Origin: Heterobilharzia americana
Taxonomy: Eukaryota; Platyhelminthes; Trematoda; Strigeidida; Schistosomatidae
Length of the DNA: 64,000 nt
Direction of reading: 5' to 3'
Assembly: GCA_944470555.2 (NCBI GenBank)
Contig: OX104134.1
Coordinates: 56,163,890 to 56,227,889, forward strand
The notes below the pieces were generated by a model. It made no database searches and was not told the origin of the DNA. It worked only from the letters and a program-made list of their open reading frames with translations. Both the position numbers and the translations under genes were made by a program. How positions within the stretch are numbered: the first letter of the stretch is position 1; each line of letters begins with the position of its first letter. This document shows, piece by piece, positions 48,670 to 61,300 of the stretch.

Positions 48670-51479
48670 TCGTAGATTTTGAATTTTATGTTTGGCTGGT
48701 TCAGCTGGAGAAGTACGAAAAAGTAGATAGGTGAAAGAGACTACTTCCTTTAGATTTCTCCAGTTGGTGGTGATTGGTGCTTGTGTTGTTGTTGGTTGGG
48801 TATCTTCATCACCTCCGTCTTCTCTACATTCACTTTAACTCCTGTCTTTGCTGCCCTGTCTCTTCTGCCAACTTGGTGGCTTTTTCCTGTAGATCTTCGA
48901 GTTTGTACGACAAGACATTAGGCATAAATCATCATCGGGGAAATCCAAATCTTCTAGGCTCCTCTCACCAGTCCAGCCAGCGTATCCCCATCTTCTCACA
49001 GCCCCTCACGGTTTGCTGCATGATCCAGTTCAGTCAAGTCGGCCACAATCAGGAAGATCGCCTGTGGTAGTTGACAGCCTTGTCTTACCCCTGTCCTCAC
49101 TTCAAAGGCGTTGCTGAGCATTCCATTGTGGATCACTTGGCATGTGGCGTCTTCATATAGTTGTTGAATGAAGTTGATAAAGATTTGTGGCACTAAAACC
49201 GTAGTAATGAAGCAACTGCCTGTCAAATTACTTCTCGGTCGACGCTGCTGAAGGTCTTTTCAAAGTCGATGAAGTTGAGGTAGAGAGTTGACTGCCATTC
49301 TGTGCTCTGTTCTATGGTGATGTGTGGAGTAGCGTTGCAATTTGATCCACACATGATTTGTACTTCCTGAATCCAGACAGTCAGCCTGTTCCGGTCGTAA
49401 TTTTGAATCCAGCACATTGTTTAGTCTCTCCAGGATGATGTGGCTTAATATTTTGCTTGGGGTGTGCAGGAGCATGATTCCTCGCCAGTTCTTGCAAACA
49501 CTTAGGTATCTCTTCTTTGGAAGTTTGACAAGGTTGCCCTTCTTCCAATCTGCAGGTATCTTTCCTTCCTCCCAAACCTTCTACAGTAGTGGTTTCAGCG
49601 TGTCCGCTGTTGTGCCTGCATGCGTTTTTAGTGCTTCTTGAGCAACTGCATTTTTTCCTGCTTCTTTCCTGTCTTTCCGTAACTTTTTGTCGTTCAGGCC
49701 TACACTTCTGCTCTTTTCAGCGGCTTTGCGTTCACTGGTATTTCTGCGACTGGGTGTCTGCTATTATTTCTGGACGAGTTGCAGGTTGTGGTGGTAGTGG
49801 TATTGGTCGAATCAAGAATTTTTTTTAAGCGCGTAGCCCATCTTTTCCATTGTTTCCTCTCTTTCGGAACTAAGTTTCTTTCACTATCTTCCATTTGTTT
49901 CATCTGCGTTGATCTTCTCTCTCCCAGATAGTAACCTGGTTATTCCATGTGGTGTTGTCAGGTCTCTGTCTCTCATACGAGCAGCCTGTTCTTCTTCACT
50001 TGCCAGTGTGTCGTAGAAGTGTCTTTTATATTTGCGCGCACTCTTCTTCACTTCTTTGTCCGTTGTGTTCAGTTCCTCTTTCATTGTTCATCTCCGCACT
50101 ACACTAGCTCATCTTCTTCTTCACCATCTTCCTCTCCCTCCTCTATTAGCTTCCATGTTTCCATTAAGATTCATTCCTTTTCTTGTTGTTTCTTCCTTCT
50201 TAATATGGTTATGCAGGTTTCTTTCCACATAGCTTCCAAAGAGTTTCAGTATTCGTCCACGCCCTGTTCTTTCAGGGATGTTGCTCAATATCTCCCATGT
50301 TTTCCTGATGGATGGCTGACGTGGAGATGTCCGTTGCAGTTTCGTACTTCAGTTTCTGTTCTAAGTGTTCAACTTGAACTGTGGTCGTCTATCACCAGCT
50401 TCACAGGAGGCTTTCAACTTGATTTTGAATATAGGTCCCTTGCACTAGATAGTGAGTGGTGTGAACCTACATCTGCTCCCCTTCTTGATCTGATCTTGTG
50501 TCCACTAGGCTGCATCTCCACTCCCTTCATATTAAGATGAAGTCGATCTGATTTTTAGTGTATTTGGTGTCTGGTGAAATCAATCCATGTCGCTGCCCTG
50601 TGAATATCCTTGTGTTTGTACATACTGCCTCTAATCATTAAATCGCTGAGTGTGCAGAAATCGGCAAGCGGTTCTCCACTCTCGTTCATTTCAGTGAGTG
50701 CTCTCGACCCATGATGAGTTCTCTTCCTGTGTTGTTCGCTCCCAGTTTGGCATCCATGTCACCCCACCTATTAGAATCTTAATGTCTCCAACTGGGGTGG
50801 GGTCTTGTCCATTACTGATTACAGTTGTCTATAGAATTCCTCCTTCTTCTCTTCATTTGCATTATTTATATGTGCGCAGCATTGAATGATTATGACTTTC
50901 CTTCGTTTGGATTTGAACCTTGCTGTCATGATCCTGATGCTGGAGAAGGTTGGTTCCCACTGCATGAGAGCCTTCGATGCTGTTGAGGACATCATGAAAT
51001 CCACTCCAAAACTCAGTGTGCTCGTGATTGTCGTCTGGGTGACAATATCAGAGTAGATTATTGTCTCTGCAGTTGACAGTTAGGAGAGTCCACTTCCATT
51101 CCATCTGCTTTCGCAGATTCCTAGCACTTCTATCCCATATCTTTTCATTTCTTTTGCAACCTAAACAGCCTTGCCAGCCAGCTTCAAACATCGTATGGAC
51201 ATTTTATGTCCTTATGTTTACTTCCGCTTTCATCGAAAGAAGATACATCGGCCAATCGGCTTTCCGAAGGCTTTCACCAGCCGGCGTCTTCACTTCCCCC
51301 TGATTCCAGCAAGGAATAAGTTTATTTTTATTTGTTATATTTTCTTTGTGTTGTGAAGTTTCTTTACCGACTGGGTTGGTTTTACCTTGGTAGGGTTTCT
51401 AGCCCTATGCCCATCTTTCCCTCTTTATCCGGACTTAGGACCGGCTAGTAACTAGTGAACAAGTTAAGTAGGCGAGGTT
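48670..51479 (-). mobile_element. Old, frameshifted RTE-type element, 3' end missing
   Basis: It aligns with residues about 1-860 of the full-length element at 58.4-61.6 kb. The endonuclease, the reverse transcriptase motif A as NFIDFEKTFSSVDREVI near 49230-49280, and the region just past FADD can all be followed. Many small insertions and frameshifts separate short frames (49223-49417, 49260-49475, 49381-49575, 49700-49903, 49884-50084, all -). Its right end finishes at the same GGCGAGGTT as the full-length copy, which supports that as the true 5' terminus. The C-terminal 180 residues and (TAA)n tail are absent, and the left boundary is blurred. The + strand frames here are shadows. Confidence 0.88.
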
Positions 51480-54194
51480 ATAGTGTATCATACCAAAAAA
51501 AATGCCAATTTTCAGTCATGCGCTAGGATAGATCTCAATTCTATACCGACAATATTATGAACTTATAATGATAACAAAGAAAATTATCGCTGTCATAGAA
51601 AGTATTCGTGAAAGTACTTGACTATGAATGTGATAAACAATATGTAATTAAAGAATGCAACATCATAAACCATTGTACTTATGACTAGCATACACCAAAT
51701 TTGCTCAATCTAGTGACTGTCTAAAGTACTTGGATCAACTAATTTCTTTACAAAATACTGAACAATTGAAGACACCTCATACATAGGCCATTTAGAAAAA
51801 TAAACAGGTATTTATCAAACAGCTAGTCGTTTCCCAGGACAGCATCTAACTCGCGTCCCTCTGTTTAAATGTTTTTTGTCTATATAAGAAAATACCTACA
51901 AAGCCCGTACCGATAAAAAGCTTAACACCGTCTATTCATAAGCATGTATTAAGATTTAGGCTTCAGAATTTGCCACAAATCATCTAGAAGTTTAACGAGT
52001 GGTTTAAAGAACAAGATCGAGTGTACCATACTATGTTTTTCTTTATCCATAACTTTTTATCAGTTTAACGGCCTAAAAATTGAGTCTAACTCAGGCTTTA
52101 TGTTTAACTGACACAAGACATTGTTATTTTATACAAAAGATGAACGTTTCACGCATACATTTTGATAAATGCACTGTCTGTATCAGACTACGTACAAATT
52201 ATCCTTAGACTAACCTTACAAATCAAACTTATACATATGAAATCAATCAGGCATATGATACCTCTGTACAACAGTAAATGTGTTAATCAACTAGAAGGAA
52301 ACTTCTCACTCAATACTCAGCCATTAGTTTTGAATGGGTGAAGTTCATCTGTCAACTAAGTAGTACAGAGTTTGATAAAAGAAAATCCACAAAAGTTGTT
52401 AGGGATAATTCATTCTAACAGTAATTCCATTTAATATTACTTTCTCTAAAATACGAAGCTACTTAGTTAGGAATATGAACAAACAGTATTTGACACAACT
52501 GATTTACTATGACCATGACTAACAGCCTATATGGTTATCGATAGTATTCATCATACCGTGAATGCACTTAGGCTACTACTCGCATTTGGGCAGAAGAGTT
52601 CTAACGTGAACACACTTCATTGATGTGTTCCAAAACTGCGCAAACAGGTTGAGCATGTCTCCAGGATACTTCAGTTTCCTCACACCCTTGTAAATGCCTA
52701 CAATAAAAGTCATTTGAATGATAAAGGTTACAGCTGCCTGAAACAGTACATTCTCTTCACCTAAAAAATATAGAAAGTTTGTTTTTATTGAAAAAGTATA
52801 AATGTGATGACAGTAACCTAGACTTTATATCTGGAGCGATCATGTGTTTACTACCATGATGTTTGCTTACATTCTGTGGTAGAGTGAAGCGCTTAGTTTA
52901 AAAAGAGGTTAGCGAGTAAAGCATTCATTGACTTTCTTTCACTTCATTCTATTGTGTCAAATACACAAGGAGAGTATACTGGTTGTATCACTGCTACAGC
53001 ACTTGCTCAAAACATTTTATCTATTCAACATTGGATGCACGAATAATAACTGGTGATTAAGCACTAGTGAGCACTTGGAAGACGAATGTACAGCTGTGAA
53101 AATTAGTCGTTGAGAAGAGAAATATCTTTGCTGTAACCTCTTTTTTGTTTTACTATAATATTTTCGTAAACTTCCTGTAGTAATGAGGGTCAGAGATAAA
53201 AATGATTGTCAAAATAGTCAGTCAAAATATAAATACCACTGGTGTTGGTACAGACACTGGAAGTATGCGCCTGCATCTCTGGTATTCAAATCGTTGTTAA
53301 ATAAATTACTATTGCTCACATCTTCCTGTAGCTTTGAATGATGCCATCGGGTACGGTAAGGGAAATCCCACCTTTATTCTGTTCAATTCAGAAAAGATAA
53401 GATTATTACAACTATCACCTAAAGTTACGGATAACTGGTATTACTTCAAGCGTAAATTCTTGGGACTGAATGCATGGTGTAATTAAGAAAATTTGCCAAT
53501 TCTACTGTTACTGAAACTTGGTTTTGAATCTGGTCTGTTGTTCACCAGCAGAGTATTCAAGTCTAATTCTTGGGGTGTATTCATTCACAATAATTCACAT
53601 TTTAGTTTATGCTGGTCGTCTGTAATTTGAGTCGATCGTTGTAGTGACGATCCGAAAAGAATAACTGTCACTCTAAAAATCATCGGTCGAAAATATCGGA
53701 AGAGGTGGTTGGGAGTCTAGTTCAAAAAACTTTGTAAGCTTCAGATAATATACTCTCATCGTAGTCTATTCAACTATTCAGAATAAATAAATGTAGTCAG
53801 TTCGTCGTTTCCCATGAACTAGGTTTATATAGAGAGTCATATAGACATATAGACATATAGACCTTAGCTTTTCATGCTTATAAATGGTCTTTCTTTGTTT
53901 ACTATGTTCCCTTTAGTTAGAAAAAGTTGTTGGAGTTTTTAATGATCATAGAATTAATAACGCGGATAACTCAGCGAACTGTCTTTTTAAAGGTAAGTGA
54001 ACCAGTAAAGACCGACAAGTGTAAAGACAACCAAGTATGCAACTATTTCACTGTTGTTTAGATTAGCTTCAATAACACACCTGCAAACCACTCTACAGTA
54101 ATTTTAAAACATTGCATGTAGTAAAGATAGTGAGTTAAACAGTTAGACAGTTCGAACACTGAGTTAATGAAGCCACGACTGACCTCCTGCAGAT
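51480..54194. other. Intergenic, no gene recognised
   Basis: It holds a three-copy 8-bp tandem repeat (ATATAGAC) at 53839-53862. Nothing else was identified. Confidence 0.4.
53839..53862. repeat. ATATAGAC x3 tandem repeat
   Basis: Three exact copies of an 8-base unit. Confidence 0.85.
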
Positions 54195-54480
54195 AGTCGT
54201 TACCAGTGGTAGCGTCGATGACTGCCTAATTGGGGGAGGTGGATTGAATCTCAGTGGGGACATCGTTTGCTTGAGGCTACCCGTAAGCTTTGGTGATAAC
54301 GCCCAACAAGGACAAAACCTAGGCTCAGGACTTCCTGCTAACTGCCTCCAACCAATTAACATCTATCCAGGTGCACAGAGATGCTAAGGCTACTGGCTTG
54401 ATGACCACATTACAAATGATCGGTAGAATTCGGCCAGCTGTCAGCACTAGACAATGTGGAAGTGGTCACCCTCCAGTGAC
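54195..54480 (+). mobile_element. Hammerhead SINE (family 2) followed by linker repeat
   Basis: A-box-like TACCAGTGGTAGCG (54201-54214), B box GGTGGATTGAATCTC (54239-54253), CAGTGGGGACATCG, then the hammerhead region 54280-54345. The core strand is GTGATAA (54293-54299), the stem II loop is CGCCCAACAAGGAC, followed by AAAA in place of GAAA, and the stem III palindrome CCTAGG is kept. The cleavage triplet is CTC. The linker shared with the 42.5-kb copy follows at about 54397-54480. In a consensus of the copies the ribozyme would pair well, but this copy is mutated at several core positions. Confidence 0.65.
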
Positions 54481-54852
54481 TAATCTATGTATCTGTGCTC
54501 AAGTCTATTTTCAGTGGTTTCATTTTCAAAAGCTGTACACTTACACTTCAATATTGTTGCTTTCCACATTGGGTAGTCCAGAATGACATTATGGTTTGCG
54601 AAATTATACTTCCTTTTGGTGGCGAGCACAAAAGCAGTACTAAAATGACATCATGGAATATTTGACAGTATGACTGTGGTGAAATAAATATGAATGGAAA
54701 TCAAGATATTATCGGTATCTGAAAAGTTACGTATGGATGCCAACGAGAAGAGAATATCTGAGTCCAGAATTTTGGTTATAATAAAGCTCAGTGAACAAAA
54801 ATGATCAGTCAAGTTTAACAACTGTGTGTTAAAAGGTGAATGGAAACACTAG

Positions 54853-55380
54853 ATGCTAAATCCACGTGAATCCGGTGATGGCGACTCCAATTTTAAACGA
54901 TCTCTGCCGTTTACTGAAATATCTTATCTAACAGATAATCGAACCTTTGCAAATAAAGTGCTAATCACAGGATCAAATATTCTCGCTTGTTTAATAATTG
55001 TAGTCGGAATAATCATGATAGCAGTTCCATGTCAGGTAACTTCAGCTCTTCATCAACTATCCTTTTATCATGATTGTCCAAGTGAGTTAACTGAAGAATA
55101 TCTAAGGCTTTTAACATTGATTAATAATTACTTGTAAACTTTGACTAGTAGAAGGAGTTGAAAAGAAGATTTAGAAAAATGAAACATTCCGGTTGTAAAC
55201 ATACTGATCAAATTTCATCACCTCGTTTAAGATTGAGCCACTCAAGTATTAAAGAAATTTATCATCAGTATCGGTTTCATCATCACCACCGTCATTGTGA
55301 TGAGCAAAAATAGTTCAAGAAGATGACAGTGAAAATATGCAAGGTGATAAAGTAACTTCTTTTCGTCTGCCTAAATTCTG
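54853..55380 (+). pseudogene. Coding-like stretch with one membrane segment, frame broken (possible K+ channel S6 region)
   Basis: An ATG frame (54853-55137, 94 codons) contains a strong transmembrane helix, LACLIIVVGIIMIAVPC, preceded by FTEISYLTD and followed by ALHQLSFYHD. A coding-like tail follows in another frame (KELKRRFRKMKHSG to HHHHRHCDEQK, 55152-55312), and after a one-base slip at an A run near 55306-55310 a third piece (QEDDSENMQGD to RLPKF, stop at 55378-55380). The pattern T..(G)Y..D, helix with G..MIA.P, then FYH resembles the pore-S6 region of voltage-gated K+ channels, but the selectivity filter GYG is absent. This is a weak resemblance. Alternatives are an exon ending at the donor PCQ|gtaact (55034/55035), or chance. 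Confidence 0.35.
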
Positions 55381-57081
55381 ATGTCATCAGTGAGGATATG
55401 ATGCATAAACTGGAACAGTTCAAAAGTCGAGTTTGAAGCTGATCACTTCAAGCCCAATATATTACTCTTATCAAATAAATGAAATCTATGCTTTTATGTT
55501 GTTCAAAAAGTTTAAATTGTGGTGATTTCATGCTTTTGAAAAAGCCGCAAACCAAATCATTCTACAAACCTTGATTTTAAAAAATTGAGACTACTGAAAA
55601 TAAATAAGTAGAGCAACTGAGAGCAGAGAAAGTTTGGCGAATCACTTGGTTTTGTTTCACAGAAGTATTAGCATCCTGTCGCATGTAGTTTTAGACACAT
55701 AACTTTGCAAGAATTTTTAGGTATCATTCACATCACTCTACAACTTCCAACAAATGCAATGAGCTAATGCTGACTTTTAGTTGACACATTAAGATGTTAT
55801 CTGTTTATAACTACTTACAATGCATTATAATCTATTGTCCTTACAGCACATAAATCAAATAAATGTATCCGTTTCACATGAGATAAAGACCTCTTGTGAT
55901 CTTCCTTTGTCCAACACCACTATGAGTAAGTAGGGTATATAACTAAATAATTATCCCAAGCCAGTCTTTTTTGGATACTTTAGCGGAAACACTAATGTAA
56001 AATATACCTCACTAGACAGATATTTGTCGCAGCGTGAAATCTCAATGCCTTGAACTATTCCTGAAAATTTATTCACAAAGTTGATGATTTGTAGCCACTG
56101 CGCAGCCAGAACTCCGGCTTTCAGGTCCTCATTCAGTTGCGAACACATTTCGCCTTCGAAATTTAAATAACAAAATAACAATATTCTTCTAAATAGTTTG
56201 ATTCGATGTGAATTTTCTTGACCCTTTATATACATAAATGCAAAAACCTTTAACTACGTAAGAAATATATGTTTTGAACTTAAATGGTATGAAGCACCAG
56301 AATCTCGATAACCTTTTTGAAAATCTGTTTTAATGAGCAAGTGTTTGATTCAATAAACGGATATCTGCAAGTATTTTCATCTCATCATCATGTGTAAAAT
56401 TGTCTTACCGGAATGTTGGTAGTTCAGTATAACATTCGTCCTTCAGTATTTTGTGCACATCAAGCTTTACTATATCCTACTTTGATAGACTATATATGAA
56501 CTGGCAATAACGAATATGTATGATTATTTACCAATGGGGTTAACTGCACCTCATCAAATGTCCTAGCAATAATGAAATAACAAAACCCAACACCATGATT
56601 TAGTATGAAATTGCTAATGTGCTGATAGGATTGAATCCGAAATAACACTAAAAATGATGATCAGTACTAGGCTGACTTTCTATAATGACTAAATAGTGAG
56701 TAATTATAACCAACTTTAAATGATATTCATAAAGGTTGTTAATAAAGAAGCTAAAAGAAAGGTATTTTCATTTCTAATTGACTTTAGTTACTTTATAAAT
56801 CAATTCATAAATTTGAAAGCAATAACCACTGATAAGCTTACAGATTTTTGCATAAAAGTCCTGCAGAAATCACTTCAGTTTACTCATAACTCTACCCATC
56901 ATCATTAAAATCAACATAGGACTAGGCATTACTGCGTAACGGTCCAAGTTGCTACATATCATATCACCACATGAAGTAACAAGGTAGTAAAATGGAAGAT
57001 GAAGAAGGAAATAAAAATGGGTCAAAGGAAGTAAAAGTAGAAAGTAGTAAGAGAGAAGAAGGAAAAATGAGATGGTGAGAA
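55381..57081. other. Intergenic, with a purine-rich tract
   Basis: No gene was recognised. A GA-rich tract on the + strand (about 56990-57075) borders the retroelement relic that follows and may be its eroded 3' part. Confidence 0.4.
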
Positions 57082-57219
57082 TTACGTGTTTATGCATCTG
57101 TGTCACTGACATAGGTTCTGAGCCATATCACCTAGAATCTCCAACCACTGATTTCTCTTGTCCCGCGCACCTCAACCGGCTACTCTGCATCGCACTATAT
57201 GGCTCAAACGAGCAGTTTC
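57082..57219 (-). pseudogene. Relic of non-LTR element C-terminus
   Basis: One - strand frame reads ETARLSHIVRCRVAG, a stop, GARDKRNQWLEILGDMAQN, then LCQ, a stop, and HRCIN. It is the same C-terminal tail (LSHVGR...RNQWLE, MAQN..QW..CI) found in the element at 13.3-14.8 kb. Only this piece remains. Confidence 0.65.
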
Positions 57220-58338
57220 ACTTGGTGTGCATATACAAATGATATAGGAAGTGTTTAATCAAAGAGTTTTTTAAAAAGGTTTTCAAACCTTAAGGGATTT
57301 GCAAAAAATAAACAGCCTACGAATATCCCTCACTGATGTGGATGCCTGGAGTCTTTAATAGTAATGTAGTTAAGAAGGCTGCAATACGACAAGTACAGCT
57401 TATTAACTATCACATTTTTTTTTACTGGAAACATAAAATTAATTTTCGCTTATTAGAACCAAATTATAGTCGTGGATTTTCAGTTTCTGCTCAGCTGCTC
57501 ACCCAAGGCTTTGTACTGGCATGTAAGTTTCTCTTAGCAATAAAACCTGGAATGTCCAATGGGAACTGTTAATTCAATAAAGAAAGGTAACTAGTTCTTA
57601 AAGTAAAAGGGTGGTAATTTACTGCAAAAATGAGGATAGTAGATCAGTTAGTTCGCTGGGTTGAAGTTAACTTTTCACAAGATGTTTTTGATAAGGTATT
57701 CAGCATTATAAAATGAATATGGTTGATATTACTACTACCACTAGGTGCAACAACTGAATCTTTACTTTACAGATACGAAGGGAAGAAAAAGGATGAACAT
57801 ATGACAGTAAAACAGATACTTAGGCAGAAAAATAAACTAATAAGTAGAGCAGAAGGTAAAATGATAGCATAGTGATGAAATAGATTACTTGTACCACTTT
57901 CTCATATGTAACTGAACGTATAATGACGAATTTTCAGTCCCTACATACCTCAAATCGAATTTCATTCTCTAAATATTAGCGTCATTACCCGCAACTACAG
58001 AAGAGAAATCAGACACTACCGGAAAAGATTCTTTTGATATTTAAGAGTAAGCCATTTTTCAATACCTCTTCTCCAGCATCTATCACCATTTCTTTGCTTT
58101 TAATGCTAGTTTCCTCTGAGTATGAAATATAATGTTCTTACTTCATGTTATCATCACTGAACCAGTAAAGACAATCACCTTAAATACGTTTTCAAATCTG
58201 TTGCTCAGTCTATATACGCTCTGATGTGGCTGAACATAGGTTTTCAGTTAATAAGATTGAACTTGAAACTTTAGCATGCTGATAGCTGCACATGAACCTA
58301 ACTTAGATCGTTTTCTCAAAACACTTTTCCAAGCTACC
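57220..58338. other. Intergenic, no gene recognised
   Basis: The frame 57336-57572 (+) has no recognisable domain. Nothing else was identified. Confidence 0.4.
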
Positions 58339-58353
58339 TCTTACTTAAATCAA

Positions 58354-61300
58354 TTATTATTATTATTATTAGTCCCTTGGGTTCCGAGTGGAACATAGGG
58401 CTTCAGTAGCACGCCTCCAGTGACCTCTGTTCTCTGAGATCTTTTGAACCTGGTTCCACGACAGCCCAGAAGCTCTCATTTCCTCCTCGCATGACCTCCT
58501 CCATGTCACCCTCGGACGTCCAACTCGTCGCTTCCCATAGGGATTCCACTCGAGGGCCTGACGCGTGATGTCCTCAGTCGGCCTTCTCAGTGCATGCCCA
58601 ATCCATCTCCACTTCTTCCTGCATATTTGTTGCGTGATAGGTTCTTGGTTGGTTCGTTCCCAGAGTTCCTTGTTGCTTATTTTTTCTGGCCATCTGATCT
58701 TCAGCAGCGAGCGTAAGCAGTTGTTGATGAATGTCTGTAGTTTATTGGAAATACCTTTCGTGACGCGCCAAGTCTCTGAGCCATACAAGAGCACTGACTT
58801 GACGTTGGTGTTGAAAATCCGTATCTTGTTCCGCATGCTGAGTGCAGAAGATCTCCACACTGGTTTCAGGCTAATGAACGCCTGTCTTGCTTTTCCGATT
58901 CTGACTTTGACGTCCTCGTCCGTCCCGCCTGTAGTTGAAACAGTGCTTCCTAGATAAGTGAAGGAGGTTACTTCCTTCAAGTTTCTCCCGTTGACGGTGA
59001 TTGGAGTTTGTTGTTGTTGTTGATGGTGGTGGTGCGGTATCTTCATCACTTCTGTCTTCTCTATATTCACCTGAAGTCCCGTCTTAGCTGCCTCTTCTGT
59101 CAACTTGTTAGTTTTTGCCTGCAGATCTTCAAGTTTATGTGACATTAGGCACAAGTCATCGGCGAAATCCAAGTCTTCTAGGTTCTTTTCCGTCGTCCAG
59201 TGTATCCCCCTCTTCTCGCTGCCTACTGTTTGCTGCATGATCCAGTCCACCACAATAAGGAATATCATGGGGGATAGTAGGCAACCTTGTTTCACTCCTG
59301 TCTTCACTTCAAAGGCATCACTGAGCTTCCCATTGTGGATTACTTGGCATGTGGCATCTTCATATAGTTGTTGAATGAGGCGGATAAAGGTTTGCGGTAC
59401 TCCGTAGTATTGAAGCAGTTTCCAAATTACTTCTCGGTCGACGCTGTCAAAGGCCTTCTCAAAGTCGATGAAGTTGAGGTATAGAGCTGATTGCCATTCT
59501 ACGCTCTGTTCTATGATGATACGAAGCGTTGCAATTTGGTCAGCACATGATTTGTACTTCCTGAAGCCTGCCTGTTCCGGTCGCAGTTTTGAATCCAGTG
59601 CGTCTTTAAGCCTCTCCAGGATGATGCGGCTTAATATTTTACTTGGGGTGGACAGGAGAGTGATTCCGCGCCAGTTCTTGCAAGCACTGAGGTCTCCCTT
59701 CTTCGGCAGTTTGACAAGGTAACCCTTCTTCCAATCGTCAGGTACCTTCTCTTCCTTCCACACCTTCTGCAATAGTGGTGTGAGCATGTCCGCTGTTGTC
59801 TCTGCATCTGTTCTCAGTGCTTCTGGCGGTATTCCATCTGGTCCTGCTGCTTTCCCACCTTTCAGTAGCTTTATGGCGTTCAGGACTTCCATTTTCGTTG
59901 GGGGATTTATGTTCACTTGTAATTCAGCGGCTGCAGGTGGTATTTCTGGACGAAGTGCAGGTGGTGGTCGATTCAAGAGCTTCTTGAAGTGGTCGGCCCA
60001 TCGTTTCCTCTGTTTCTCTTCTTTTGTAATTAAATTTCCTTCTTCATCTTTTATTGGTTTCATCTGTGTTGGTCTCTTCCCTGATAGCAACCTGGTTATT
60101 TGATACAATGTCGTCAGGTCTCTCTTACCTGCAGCCTGTTCTGCTTCACTTGCCAGTGTGTCGTAGAAGTGTCTTTTGTCTTTGCGTGCACTCTTCTTCA
60201 CTTCTTTGTCCAGTGTTTTATACATTGTGCTCAGTTCCTCTTGTCGTTGAGCATCCTTGCACTGGTTTATCTTCTGCTTCACCATCCTCCTCTCCTCTAT
60301 CAGCTTCCAGGTATCCGTCGAGATCCATTCCTTGTCTTCTTTCTTCTTCCTTCCTAATACGGCTGTGCAGGTTTCTTTCCACATAGCTTTCAAAGACTTC
60401 CAGTGTTCTTCCACACAGGTTTCTTCAGGGATGTCCCTCGACGTCTCCCATTTTGTCTTGATGGCTGCTTTGAAGATCTCCTTTGTAGTTTCATCCTTCA
60501 GTTTCCGAGTGTTGTACTTGAATTGAGGTCTATCACCAGCTTCCTTGAAGGCTTTTAACTTGATTTGGAAGGTTCCTTGCACTAGATAGTGGTCTGAACC
60601 TACATCTGCTCCTCTTCTTGACCTTGTGTTAAGTAGACTGCGTCTCCATTTTCTTGAGATTGAGATAAAGTCGATTTGATTTTTAGTGTGTCCATCTGGT
60701 GAAGTCCATGTCGCTTTGTGGATATCCTTGTGCCTGAACACACTGCCTCCAATCACCAAATCGTTGAATGCACAGAATTCTGCAAACAATTCTCCATTCT
60801 CATTCATTTCACCTAGCGCCTCTCGACCCATGGTTAGTTCTCTTCCCGTGTTGTCCCCTCCCAGTTTGGCATTCATGTCGCCCATTAGAATTTTGATATC
60901 GCCAACTGACGTCTTGTCCAGTGTTGATTGAAGTTGTCTGTAGAAATCCTCCTTTTTCTCTTGCTCTGCATTATTTGTAGGTGCATAACATTGTATGATT
61001 GTGACCTTTCTTCCTTTTGAGTTGAACCTTGCTGTCATGATCCTGGAGGAGATTGGTTCCCACTGCATGAGAGCCTTCGATGCTCTTGAGGACATCATGA
61101 TAGCCACTCCCTCAGTGTGCTCGTGGTTGGCGTCTGGGTGACCGGAGTAGATTATTGATTCTCCAGTTGACAGTTTGGAGAGTCCACTCCCATTCCATCT
61201 GCTTTCGCAAATCCCAAGCACTTCGATGTTATACCTTCTCATCTCCTTTGCAATCTGGGCTGCCTTACTGGGTTCAAACATCGTGCGGACATTCCATGTC

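Noticed and set aside
49947..51356. Several + strand frames of 60-197 codons
   Set aside because: They are antisense shadows of the - strand RTE endonuclease/RT sequence, rich in Ser and Phe as expected for the complement of its Lys/Glu-rich code.
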